Shown here: one piece after another, positions 44,307 to 55,578 of the stretch
How positions within the stretch are numbered: position 1 is the first letter of the stretch
How the letters are laid out: every line of letters begins with the position of its first letter
From: Physcomitrium patens
Lineage: Eukaryota > Streptophyta > Bryopsida > Funariales > Funariaceae
DNA length: 64,000 bases
NCBI RefSeq assembly: GCF_000002425.4
Contig: NC_037273.1
Span: forward strand, 10,816,639-10,880,638
Direction: 5' to 3'
Made by a program: the position numbers and the translations under genes
The notes under the pieces: model-generated
The model's database searches: none
Told to the model about the DNA's origin: nothing
The model's input: only the letters and a program-made list of their open reading frames with translations

Positions 44307-45944
44307 TGTCGTGTTGTAATACGAGTATATTGTGAAAATATAAAGGAAGAGGATTTTTATTAATGTTCAGTTACCTCAAATATTGGGAGCAACGACCAAT
44401 TCCAGTGCAAATACTGAGAAGCTAGGTTCAGTCACCCCGTTACAGTCAGCCGGGGCATACTGAAATGCTCCGTTCGATTCCAATAACGAGAGTCAGCAGG
44501 AAGGAAAAGGACCAATTGACACGACGGGTGAGCCTGGTTCGAAGAGCCAATTGGATCCAATTTCAAGAATCCAATCCGGGTCCTCTTACCCAATATGAGA
44601 CCTGAATTGGTCGGGCAACCCAATGCAGTCTAATTACGGGAAAATCCAGGTCTTACTATGGGCTTCAGCCAATCTGACGCGAAGGACCAATTTGATCCAA
44701 TTACGGGAACATCCGGATCTTACTACTGGACTCTTAGCCAATATGAGACCTGAATTGGTCAGGCGACTCAATGTGGTCCCGATTACGGGGTTTTAATTCT
44801 GTTTCAGGCTGTCCTGTTCTCTGTGCCGTTTCAGGGAACATTGTTTTCGGTAAAAGGATCTCTTAAAGGTAAAAACAGAGGAGAAAGCTCTGACGGCGAG
44901 AGCCAATTCCGGATCCAAGACGGAAGGAGCCAATTCCAGATCCAAGACGGAAGATTGAAGAAATTCAGAGGCTAGGGTTTGAAAGAGGAGAGAATTAGGG
45001 TTAAAGGGGAAAAAGGTTAAGAAATGAGGGGGGATTTTTTTCAGATCAGATTTTTGGATCGAAGAGCTAGCTTCAACCTCTTTTCAAGGTCACTAGTTTG
45101 GTTTCATTAGGGTTGTGAGGAAAGAGCAATCGCTGCTCAAAGTCAGTGTTTATTTTGGTGTTTCGGATTTTATATAAAACATTGATGGTTTGCATTCTCA
45201 ATCGGTTTGTGCAAGTCGTGTAGCATCTATGGATCAAAATTTGGTATTGTCTGGATAGTTGGGTGTGCTAAGTGTATACAAAAATTTGTGTTAATCTAAT
45301 AATGCAATCAAGAGATATTTGGATTTTAGTACAAAGGGTTGTCGGAAGTTGGCAGTCTAGGGTTGGATAGGATTTCTGTGATATCTGAAGATCTACTAGT
45401 TGGATCAACGTAAGTTTTTGCTTGGTAATAGAAGATTTGGAGATCAAGCGGCTATTCAATTTTGAGCTAGAGTTAATAGTTGACAAAGGAGAAATCACTT
45501 CTGGAGTTTCTACATCAAATTTCAAGGTTGCGGCCGAGTGTCATCAGTGCAGTTTTTGGGCGTTTTCTTGCAATCTGTAAGTTGGGTTGGGCTGAAATTT
45601 TCTGAGCATATAGAAGGCTTATACTGGTATTTGGGTGCAAAATTTCACACTAAGTGGACGGTTGGATCAAAAGTTACAACTTGTCAAAGCTCACTGGCTA
45701 GGATTAGGGCTTATTAAGAAAAACAAAAACAACTTAATTATAAAAGAAATAAAGCAATTGGAATATTGTATGGTTAAAATGACTATGAAGAGTGTTTTTA
45801 AATACTTGGAAATTGATATTTCAATTATATTCTTCATACATGGATAAAATCTATTAGGATTTCTTTGTTATTTGCAAAAACAACTATACCTTCCACAGCC
45901 AGATATCCAGTGTATTCCCGAACAAGACAACACGTAATACGACA
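44307..45944 (+). repeat. Gyp1 solo LTR in Chr1-b gag
   Basis: Starts TGTCGTGTTGTAATACGAG and ends AACACGTAATACGACA. No Gyp1 coding sequence follows. Flanks are GTGT (44303-44306) and GAGT (45945-45948), where Chr1-a has GCAT; this is probably a damaged 4-bp duplication. At 1.64 kb it is longer than the other Gyp1 LTRs because of extra, diverged sequence at about 45000-45890, so it is a subfamily variant. Confidence 0.85.
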
Positions 45945-45948
45945 GAGT

Positions 45949-46690
45949 TCCAAGTTTCGAGGATTCGTCAATCAAATCAGGTTGATAACAGTTTTACAGC
46001 CCGAACGCTATCCAACGGAGGAGTCACGTGTTGGGCTTGTTGGAACCTTACTTACAAGGCAAGCTCTATTATGGTTTGCTCCTTTGTTTGAAAAATGATC
46101 GTCCATACTAAACAACTTTGAAACCTTTTTGGAGGCATTTGCGGAAGAATTTGGTGAACACGACAAGATTCGATGGGCTACAACAAAGATCCGGTTACTA
46201 TGACAAGAGATGCACTCTACATCAGTCTATGCATCGAACTTCAGGCAATTAGCATGTGATATCAATTGGGACGAAGAAGCATTGATGAGTCAATTCTATT
46301 GGAGTTTAAGGGATGATGTGAAGGATTTGCTATTAACTCTTCCTGATCTACAAATGCTCAACGAAGCTATTAGCCAAGCTGTGAAGTGCGATAATCTCCT
46401 ATTCCAACACTGTCAAGATCAACGTTCAAGACAACATACGGTTTGCCATGCCTCAACTATGTCGGCATGTAGTGTGAATACACATTCAGAGGTAGAAGAC
46501 ATGCAAATTGATGCAGTACGTATCAAATCTCTTATCCAAGAAGAAAAAAAGTGACGTATGGAGGAAGTTATATGCTTGTATTGCGGTGAAGAAGGCCACA
46601 AAGTTGGAAACTACACCAAGAAGAAAAATCGACGTATTGTCAGACTAGGGGTGCGTTTGTTCAGGAAAACGAGGATGCCCAGCCACAATA
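45949..46690 (+). pseudogene. Chr1-b gag, C-terminal part
   Basis: Continues KFRGFVNQIRLITVL, then SQFYWSLRDDVKDLLLTLPD (46210-46554), then a zinc knuckle at about 46572-46615 read as CLYCGEEGHKVGNY with the last Cys changed to Tyr. Stops at about 46096, 46203 and 46552. Confidence 0.82.
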
Positions 46691-47340
46691 GAAACTGTGC
46701 GACTGCACAATGAAATATCGCAACAACAACCAGGTTCCTTTCTTTCTGCTCAACCTGTCCTTTGCTTTACAATCCCTTTGCTTATTGGCCCTCAAAAATT
46801 AAGAACCTTAGCATTATTAGATTCAGGAGCATCTGCTTGTTTCTTAGACAAAGAATTTGTGAAGTGTCATAAGATCCCTTTAGTACAAAAATCCAAACCT
46901 GTTCACGTTGAGGTCATAGATGGACGACCTTTATTGTCTGGTAGTGTCACCCATGAATCAAAACCTATAGAAGTGACGTTTAAGGGCCATAGTAGTCATA
47001 TTATTTTCAATATTATTAGAACCCCATCAAATCCTATTATTCTTGGTCTTTCCTGGTTGAAAAAGCATAACCCATCCATAGATTGGAAGTTGCGGAAGAT
47101 AACCTTTTCCACAAAACCACCCAAGAACAAGCCTAGTAGAACACCCCGAATAGAGAAATCCTTATTTATTGGAGCAAGAGCATTTATAAGATCGTCCAAG
47201 GAAGGCACACCGTTTATCATTTATGCGGCTCCAACTACCAGGGAGAAGATCTCAACAACAAGTATACCTGAGCAATATAAGGATTTTAAAGACATGTTTC
47301 AAAAGAAGAATGCTGACATGCTACCCGAACACTGACCATA
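46691..47340 (+). pseudogene. Chr1-b protease region
   Basis: LALLDSGASACFLDKEFV holds an intact D-S-G-A retropepsin site, followed by NIIRTPSNPIILGLSWLKKH. The 212-codon frame is open; its first 20 or so codons overlap the gag end in another frame. It ends at a TGA near 47333, just before RT. Protease would cleave the gag-pol precursor. Confidence 0.85.
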
Positions 47341-48700
47341 TGATTGCGCCATAGACTTGTAGGAAAGAGCACAACCGCCTTTTCGCCCAATCTACAATCT
47401 ATTGCAGATGGAGTTGGTAGAGTTGTGGAAGTACATCGACGAGAATCTAGCCAAGAACTTCATCCGTCATTCAAAATCGTCAGCTGGAGCACCCATCTTA
47501 TTTGTGAAGAAGAAAGATGGCTCGTTGCGGATGTGCGTGGACTATCGAGGCCTCAACAAGGTAACAAAGAAGAATTGTTATCCGTTACCCTTGATTTCTG
47601 GTCTCTTAGAACAACTTGGACATGCAAGGATTTTTACAAAAATTGATTTAAGAGGAGCTTAGAACCTCGTATGAATCAAGGAAGGAGATGAGTGGAAGAC
47701 AGCATTCCGTTCAAGGTATGGCCATTTTGAGTATAATGTCATGCCCTTTGGTCTTACCAATGCTCCAGCGGTCTTTCAACATATGATGAATGACATTTTT
47801 TGAGAGCACCTTGACGATTTTGTTCTCATCTATTTGGATGATATTTTGATATTCTCCAAAAATGAGGAAGAGCATGAAAAGCATGTTCGTTTGGTCTTGG
47901 AGAAACTACGCGAGCGAGGACTTTATGCCAAGTTGGAGAAGTGTTTATTTCACTAAATAGAGATGGAGTTTTTAGGGTTCGTTGCGACTACGGAAGGCTT
48001 GAAGATGGACCCCAAGAAGGTAGAAGCAATCGTGTCTTGGGAGGTTCCAAAGACGGTGAGAGACGTACAATGCTTTCTTGGCTTTGCCAACTTCTATCGG
48101 ATCTTCATCAAGAATTACTCTCAAGTTGCTGCTCCTCTCACTCGTTTGACATGCAAGGATAAGCTAGAATGGGGACCTCTAGCGGAGAAGGCATTTGAAG
48201 ACCTAAAAATCACATTTACTACGGCTCCAATTTTAGTACATCCAGACTTTACAAAGGCCTTTTATTTAGAAATTGATGCTTCGGATTTTGCTTTGGGAGC
48301 TGTACTTTCACAAATGGGAGAAGACAAGAAGCTCCATCCGGTTGCATTCTATTCTTGAAAGTTCTTTGCTGCTGAAATCAATTATGAGATCCATGATAAG
48401 GAACTTCTTGCTATAGTGGATTCTTTCCAAGAATGGCATCACTTTTTTGAAGGAGCTGCACACCCAATGACCGTATACACAGATCACAAGAATTTGGAGT
48501 ATTTCATATCGGCTCGAGTTTTAAATTGACGTCAAGCTCGGTAGAGTATGTTACTATCTAGGTTCGATTTTGTTATCACTATCGACCTGGAAAGCAGTAA
48601 GGACTATCTGATGCCTTATCGAGGAGATCGTATCTTGTACCAAAGGTTGGAGAAGCAGCGTTTGATCAACAATGTACGACATTGTTGAAGCCAGAGCAAT
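47341..48700 (+). pseudogene. Chr1-b reverse transcriptase and RNase H
   Basis: Fragments in order: [80 protein letters not shown] (Y-L-D-D intact, about 47820-47850), FLGFANFYRIFIKNYSQVAA, YLEIDASDFALGAVLSQMGE and [20 protein letters not shown]. Stops at about 47660, 47801, 47956, 48356 and 48527. Without these it would be a full RT-RNase H. Confidence 0.9.
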
Positions 48701-50170
48701 TTCAGTTTTGCGCTACTATTGTGTCAATTGATGTTGACTTCTTGAATCAGGTACGTGCCGTGACCATTGAAGATTGAGTAGCCATTGATATTAAGCAGCG
48801 TGCAAATGATGACAAATTTAAGGTGGAGGGAGATCTTTTATACTTTGAGGAGCGGTTAAATATTCCAAAAGGACCAATACGACTCTGAGTTCTTCAATCT
48901 CGCCACGATTTTCCAGCTTCGGGATATTTTGGATTCAACAAGACCTTGGAGCTTATTTCTCAAGATTTTTGGTGGCCCCAAATGTAGAAGGATGTGAAAG
49001 ATTTTGTCCTCTCCTGCAACATCTATTCAAGATCCAAGAATCCTCGACATCGCCCTTATGGACTCCTACAGCCATTGCTGATTCCACGTCGACCATGGTC
49101 TTCAGTTTCCATGGACTTTATTACGGACCTTCCATCATCGAATTCATTTGACAGCATCTTTGTCGTGATAAATCGGCTTACAAAGATGGCGCACTTTATT
49201 CTTTGCAAGAAGACATCGTCCAATGAAGTCACAGCAAGGCTCTTTCTCGATAATGTGTATCGATATCATGGACTACCAGATGATATCATATCAGATCGAG
49301 GAATCCAGTTTGTATCAAAGTTTTGGAGACCTCTCTTTGAGATACTGAAGGTGGATATCAAGCTTTCTTCGGCTTTTCATCCTTAAACTGATGGCCAAAT
49401 GGAACGGGTGAACCAAGTCTTGGAACAATACTTACGATGCAGCATCAACTATCAGCAAGACGATTGGACCACATATCTGTCGTTAGTCGAGTTTGCATAT
49501 AACAACACCCTCCATGCGTCGATTCAATACACACCATTTTTTTCCAACTATGGGTATCATCCGAAGCTTGATTTATTGAATCCGTCAACAAATAACAATC
49601 CAGTAGTTGAAGGATTTGTGAAACAACTATCAAAGCTTCAAAATACATTGAAGCTTCAATTACAATCCGCTCAAGAATCCTACAAGGCGTCTGCAGATAG
49701 ATTTCAGAATCAAGCACCTACTTTCAAAATTGGAGATAAAGCATGGCTTCTTCGACAGAATATCAAGACCAAGCAACCATATGATAAGTTGGACTATCGA
49801 AGATTGGGACCATTCATTATCCAGAAGCAAATCAATCCAATGGCGTACCGTTTGGAATTACCGACTTCTATGAAGGTACATCCAGTCTTTTATGTTTCTC
49901 TGTTGGAGCCTTATCGAGAGTCATCTTTTTTTGGAAGAGTGCAATGTCCGCCACCGAGTATTGAGATCGAGAACCATGAGGAATACGAGGTTGAAAAGGT
50001 AATGGATTCACAGCAAAGGTGGGGCAAGTTGGAGTATCTTGTTTATTGGTGCGGCTACGACATTAATGAGCAAACGTAAGAGCCAGCTGAAAATCTTGCC
50101 AATGCGCTGTAAAAGGTACAAGAGTTTCATCAACAACATCCTCATAAACCTAAGCCGGTTCAACGATAGC
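48701..50170 (+). pseudogene. Chr1-b integrase and chromodomain
   Basis: Zinc finger damaged: HDFPASGYFGFNKTLEL (second His now Tyr) and SCNIYS (last Cys now Tyr). Core: SMDFITDLPSS, DIISDRGIQFVSKF and DGQMERVNQVLEQ, with TAA at 49384 where Gln stood. C-terminal part VHPVFYVSLLEPYRE, then the chromodomain (EEYEVEKVMDSQQRWG, LEYLVYWCGYDINEQT), where TAA replaces the Trp after T, and PAENLANAL. The chromodomain places the family among chromoviruses, where it is thought to guide insertion to heterochromatin. Confidence 0.9.
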
Positions 50171-50704
50171 TTCCTTCTGAAGCTTGCTCACCTAAGAATA
50201 TAAGAAAGGAAAAGAGCACCACCAAAATTCATAGTTGATGTAGTTATTTTTTCCAAGATAAAATAGAATTTTTTCAGTAGCCATAGTTTGGTCTTCTGAT
50301 ATGGATAGCCAAGAGATAGATACTATGCCAATCAGATTATCTCAACCGACTAGCTCACGAAGGTGACCCCGAGATGAAGAACCGCCTACACCACGATGAC
50401 GATGGAGGATACTGAGTAATTGATCATTGGTGATTGTATTTGAGTCCGAGCGTGCTTACAATGGTGAGCCAAAAGACGTGTTTGTAGGACAATTTCACAA
50501 TGAGGACACGGAAGTTCATGCTTGGTCATAAGTTGAAGGAGTGGGCCACTACTGTTGACTTCAAGGGTCGATGAACCACTTGCCTCGTAAACAACAGTTG
50601 GAGTTCATAACAAACGTTATGCGACAGATCTTCATTTTCTTACGTTGGTACTGATTAATAACAACATTGCTTCTCAGAGACCTCGAAGCTAAAAGAGGGG
50701 GTGA
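50171..50704 (+). other. Chr1-b 3' untranslated region
   Basis: No sense ORF. Shares about 50220-50400 with Chr1-a (1400-1200). On the minus strand 50599-50395 a short open frame reads TKHELPCPHCEIVLQTRLLA then HHCKHARTQ, with zinc-finger-like Cys and His spacing; its shared end (TAG) also occurs in Chr1-a at about 1225. The polypurine tract ends it. Confidence 0.5.
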
Positions 50705-51102
50705 TGTTAGAGACATAGTCCTTAGAACCTTCTAGAGACAAGTTTCTAGAACCTTCTAGAAGCAAGTCTCTAGAACTTTCTAGAAGCTTCTTAGTTGGTA
50801 GAAGATGTTAGGGACATAGTCTTTAGAACCTTCTAGAGATAAGTTTCTAGAACCTTCTAGAAGTAAGTCTCTGAAACCTTTTAGAAGCTTCCTAATTAGT
50901 AGAAGTTACTTCAGAAGCTTCCTAAATAGGAGTATATATTGGAATCAAGCCTGAAGAGTTCTTTACTCTCGACAACACATTTCTTGGAGCTCTAGCTTAC
51001 TTCTCTAGTGTTGTTCTTGTATTCATCTGATTAATCTAGTTCTTGTCAGTTCTTCTTGAACTTCTTGTTAGATCTCAAGTCTATATTTCTGTGTCCGTGA
51101 CA
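50705..51102 (+). repeat. 3' LTR of Chr1-b
   Basis: 398 bp, TGTTAGAGACATAG ... GTGTCCGTGACA, also with the 5' block duplicated (second TGTTAGGGACATAG at 50806). Heat-shock arrays at 50744-50761 and 50773-50790 and in the second unit. Confidence 0.9.
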
Positions 51103-51107
51103 CATTG

Positions 51108-51649
51108 ATAGACCAAAATTGATTCCTAAACTAGGCCTCAAATTCTTTCCAATCACAAAAATCTACCTTGAGCTCTATAACTTTGAATTCTATGTCACCA
51201 CCAAATCGTTTCCATATCTTTCAAATAATTGGTTGCATATATAATTTCTTCAATGATATTTGTCCTAGATAGTTGGAAGTATTGTTCCATGTTGAAGAGC
51301 CATTGACATACATCTTCTTATCTTAAAGTTTTAGAGTATGTACTACGCTTACTCAATTTCAATCTAGTCAATATTGACTCTCTTGTTTGTAAGGCTTTTA
51401 TTTGCACTTACAAAGTAGCTATCTGGCCTAAGAGGTGTTATATTTGAGCTTCTATTTAAGATTGTTCTTCCATGTCTCCCATACTATAATTTCTCTCCTC
51501 GATTCCACTATTGTAATATCTTTTCACCTCTTGATTGATATTTTAAGAGTAGCTCAATATAACCTCAATATAATACCCAATGTGATGACAGTAACTGACC
51601 TTGGACTAAATGATGACTATTGACATGCTACAAAAAATAAACAGTCTAG
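51108..51649 (-). pseudogene. Gyp3 gag, N-terminal part, and leader
   Basis: Minus strand: a stretch reading LFNMEQYFQLSRTNIIEEII (about 51300-51235) matches gag capsids of plant gypsy elements (W-L-Q-E-Y-F-x-L). It continues on the other side of Chr1-b at 43322. The leader and start are decayed; no primer site could be assigned. Confidence 0.65.
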
Positions 51650-52170
51650 CACTCATTTTAATATCAATGAAACAAGACTAGACTATCACAAAAATCTAAG
51701 ATCTTTCTATTCCACAACAACATAAAATCTCATTACAAATTAAGTTAAAATAGATCAGAATAGAATTAAACAAAATTGAATATAATAGGACATAAAGGAC
51801 AAATTGAGCAAATAGAAATAGAACAGAATAGAACTAAACAAAAGGATGAAAAACCAAATTTTACTAAGAGAAAAGATCTGAAGCCATACATCACCAGATG
51901 CCCCAAAAGACCCTGGCCAGTCTTATTTATACCTTGTCCTATCACCTTGGACTTTTTAGAATGTTCCTAGGTAGTGGGCCTCATCTAGATAACTGCCCTA
52001 AGCCTTTTTAGAAGGTTCTACGATGAGTTCGATCTAAATAACTACCCAAAATCCTTTCTAGAATGTTCTATAATGGATCCTATCTAGTCCACTAACTTAG
52101 TCTCAATTCTACAAACTTCTATGGTTCTAATTATCTATATAATTATCTTATCTATATCTTATTATAAATA
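51650..52170 (-). repeat. Gyp3 5' LTR with heat-shock elements
   Basis: Counterpart of 38700-39266. Perfect TTCTAGAATGTTC at 52056-52068; GAATGTTC at 51959-51966 and GAAGGTTC at 52011-52018. Minus-strand TATAAATA lies near 51930, downstream of them. Confidence 0.75.
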
Positions 52171-52197
52171 TATTCTAAATTACATCTTTTTTTGAAT

Positions 52198-52960
52198 ATG
52201 AGATATAGTAATAATTTCCTTGCTTTAGCATTTGGCAGAGTGCATCCATATAAAAATAATGCAAGAAGTCATTCTACTTAGCTTGTAGTACTCATCAACA
52301 TGAACCTTCTACCATGGTTATTAATTAAGCCCATCTATCTCATATTATTAGTAATTGTATCAAATACATGTATTGTATCTCATAGACTTGATGTCTACAA
52401 CTAACTCTTAGCATATTAATTTTTTTATTGTTTTGGTATTTATTTATATTTTAGCCAAGTATTTAATTTTATTTTTATTATTTGTATAGACAAGAAGAAA
52501 GTCAAAGATATAAATATCTATTTGATAGAAGTACCATAGATGATAACTAAAAGAAAGTATAAGAATATGATGGATTTGATTAGATCTATCAAAACACCTA
52601 AAAAATATGGTTCCTTGTTTTAGTACAAGTTTTTGGAATATTAAATCTCAAGTATAAATAGCAATAACTATCATAACCTTTTCCATAATATTTTACCTAT
52701 TATAATTAGGAAAGTGTTGATTTTTAATATTTGCAAGATCATGTACCATTTAAGAGCATTATTCCAATAAAGATGCAATATAGAAATCATAGAGTGTGAA
52801 ATTTAAGGCATGATAGACAAATTAATAGATTTAATGTATATAATAGAGCAATATTTGCTATCCAATTGTTTTATCATTCAAGCGCATAATATTATGCATT
52901 TGACAAAAGACCTAGATTTGGCAAGATCAATCCATTACAAATAGATATACTATTTGAACC
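52198..52960 (+). pseudogene. Cac1: CACTA transposase, second fragment
   Basis: Frame from 52198: NNFLALAFGRVHPYKNNARS, a TAG, then LVVLINMNLLPWLLIKPIYL. This follows the TNP2 block R-L-A-L-x-D-G-x-x-P-x-x-N, S-Y-S-x-W-P-V, N-L-P-P-W-x-x-x-K. From 52640 another block (NYHNLFHNILPIIIRKVL, MYHLRALF, then LIDLMYIIEQYL) matches the later H-D-C-H-x-L-M-x-x-L-P-V-A-x-R part. The blocks follow 38215-38480 in the correct order. Stops throughout. Confidence 0.7.
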
Positions 52961-54419
52961 AATATATGAAGATAATGAAAGATTAGATTAGATTAGATAA
53001 ATGATCCAACCAAATAGGTCAGTAGCCAATGATTACATTTTACATGACTTGACTAAATATACTATCAAACACAAATTTTAATTTTTTTGTTGAAGGTCAC
53101 TCTTTTCATCATATTATAATATGGAAAGAAATTATTTAATGTATGATACATAATGATTTTTTTTTAATAATTCTATATTTATTTTATCCATTTAATTTGA
53201 TGTTTCTTTTATATTAGCTAAATAGCATCTATATTTCTTATTTTTCAAATTGTGAAGAATTTAGCTATCAAAAACATTTGGAGAAATGTATTATTTGATA
53301 TATATAAAAATTTCAATAATTTTTAGTATTTTTATGGCTTTAAATAGTGTTTTGATAATTTTAATGCTATATTATATTTCACGCTATTATTGATGATATT
53401 TAAGGCATTCTATTTGCTATGTTTTTATATTTCACTTATAATAAAGTTTGGTGTACTAGTATACAAATTATGAAGGCTACTTCTTACAAAAATGTTCTTC
53501 ATTCAAAACATCTATGATCCATAAGTTTTTATAATTGTCAAGTTATAAGCTTTTAAAATCAAAGTGCAAATCTTTTATCATTGCTATAATCAACTTACAA
53601 TATACCTACTAGTCCATCTATTGACCTATACTATAATACCATGTAGAAAGGTACTAGTGATTCAAAGATATGTGGTATAAAATATAATATAAGTGATCAA
53701 GATGAATTAGAATAGATAAATTTTACACATGGCATAATACAATGATAAGGTTTTCATATTCCAAGAAGTCAACTATCTAATTTTATAGATGAATGAAGGC
53801 ATAAGTGGTCTTTTCATCCTTTGATGTCGCTCAACCAAAGATGTTTGTTATCTTTTAGCCTTTGTCGTCTTCAACAAATGGCACTTGTCACTTTTCCACC
53901 TAAAGTACTTGTCATCTTTCAATATTTTTCATCTTCCAACATCCATCATTGAAAAATATATCTCTTTTTTAATACAAATAATTTCATATTAAAAAAAATG
54001 AACAAGAAAATAATGTCAAAGAAGATTAGCAAGAATACAATATCAAAGAAGATTAGTACAAACACAATGATGGCAAAGAAGGAATGTCACAAGTACTCCA
54101 AAATATTACAAGGATCCAATAAAAACTTAAAATTAAAAGATCCTATAAAAAAAATAAAAAACCTCAATAATATAAAGTTATTAAAAAATAGTTAAGAGAT
54201 CCACCCATTTATGTATTAATTACATAAATTAAATTATTTAATTTATGTCCTTTTAATATTTAAAATCTCTATGCTTTACTCAATGACTAAATTACCATAT
54301 CCAAACAAAACTCTATAATAAGAAGCTTTCTACATTAAAAATACTTACAAGACTTAATATAACAAAGAATGTTAATTCAAGAAAGCTTCTCCATCTAATA
54401 TCTTTAAAAGAATAAAATT
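52961..54419. other. AT-rich stretch, no gene seen
   Basis: May include the rest of the CACTA element. The lysine-rich 65-codon frame at 53998 is low-complexity and not convincing. A poorly defined CTTGTCATCTTTC repeat is seen near 53840-53930. Confidence 0.4.
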
Positions 54420-54602
54420 AATAAAAATAAATATGTATATATATATATATAAATATGTATATATATAAATATGTATATATATAAATATGTATATATATAT
54501 AAATATGTATATATATATCAATATGTATATATATAAATATGTATATATATATCAATATGTATATATATATCAATATGTATATATATATATATATATATAT
54601 AA
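54420..54602 (+). repeat. AT microsatellite
   Basis: Tandem copies of AAATATGTATATATAT-like and TCAATATGTATATATAT-like units, ending in a pure TA run. Confidence 0.95.
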
Positions 54603-55085
54603 GAATAGTTGTATTAACTATGGTTTATATAGTTAATAAATCATTAAATAAGTAGCTCCATAAGACTGAAATTATTAGTTTATTCATGACCAAATACTTC
54701 TATATAAATAACCAATAATAGTTAATATGTCATACATTAATAAAATAATAATTGGTAGGACAAATAAACATTAAGATAAAAGATTTAATAGAAAATGTAA
54801 TAAGAATAAATATACAAGTATAAAGTGTACTTAGAAAATCAAAGTAATCTTATCTATCATCCAAAATTTCAAAACATAACAAGTATTTCATGTAGACAAA
54901 ATTATGATATACATACACTAACCTATATAAATAGAGTTTATGAATGTTAAAAGGACATCACTTGTCAAATATTATTGCACAAGTATGAGTCCATATTAGA
55001 CAGCATAATACATCATTTCTACATTACATACGTAACCTGAAATCAGAAATTCCCTGAAATCAGAAATTCAAAACTAACAAGCGGA
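54603..55085. other. AT-rich intergenic stretch
   Basis: Nothing recognised. Composition changes sharply at about 55085 into the GC-richer gene island. Confidence 0.5.
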
Positions 55086-55578
55086 CAAGACAAAAGAAGA
55101 GTGCTATGGAGCGGAAGGAAGGAAGGGAAAGCGAAACGAGGGAGGAGAGGGGAGGTGGACAAGAAGAGAAGGCGAGAAGAGAGAGGGAGAGCGCAGAAGG
55201 CGAAGAAGGGGAGAAGGGGGAGGAGCTAAAAGGGAGCGGGCCATGTGCGGAACACCTGGTTTCGCTCCGCCATTCCGTGCCAGCAGCGTCGTCTTGAGGA
55301 TGTGAGACAGATCCTGACGGGGGACCGGCCATGGCCAGCTGCTTACAACATCGTCATACTCCTCTGTCCTGATTTCTATAACAAGTAGATCTATCTTACA
55401 TCTGCACTTCCCCCACCCCAACCCCCGCCCCCCACGCCCTATGCTCTCTCTCTCTTCGCATCACCTCATTTCAATTTAATGCCCCACCCCTGCTGCTCTT
55501 ACTCTCCTCCCCTCCCCCTTCGCTCCCTCCCTCCTCCAAGGGTTTTGTCCCTCGCCTTCAGATCGTGGAGCCGGCACC
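55086..55578 (+). promoter_or_regulatory. GDI promoter and 5' leader region
   Basis: A long purine-rich tract (about 55100-55235) is followed by a pyrimidine-rich tract (55400-55555, with CTCTCTCTCT), typical of plant core promoters and leaders. No clear TATA box. The start context is GGCACCATGG. Transcript start is not determined. Confidence 0.5.

Larger units (their letters stand above)
43318..51107 (+). mobile_element. Chr1-b: complete chromovirus with CATTG target duplication
   Basis: 5' LTR 43323-43744, leader 43745-44024, gag (44025 on, split by a Gyp1 solo LTR), protease, RT, RNase H, integrase, chromodomain (to about 50160), 3' region with polypurine tract AAAAGAGGGGGTGA (50691-50704), and 3' LTR 50705-51102. 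CATTG is present at 43318-43322 and 51103-51107. It lies in the gag region of Gyp3. Proteins match Chr1-a closely but the strand is opposite. Confidence 0.93.
38700..52175 (-). mobile_element. Gyp3: Ty3/gypsy element inserted in the CACTA gene, itself split by Chr1-b
   Basis: Two long similar repeats, about 38700-39266 and 51650-52170, bound a minus-strand gag-pol: gag 51560-51108 and 43322-42780, protease about 42665, RT 42000-41250, RNase H 41235-41040, integrase about 40640-39950. The gag text is interrupted exactly at the CATTG duplication of Chr1-b. A pyrimidine run at 39272 (CCCTCTCT) is the polypurine tract of the minus strand. LTR edges are approximate. On both sides of the element the CACTA transposase blocks are in proper order. 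Confidence 0.8.

Noticed and set aside
53998-54195. 65-codon lysine-rich open frame
   Set aside because: Low-complexity AT-rich codons (AAA, AAT, ATA), no homologue recognised.
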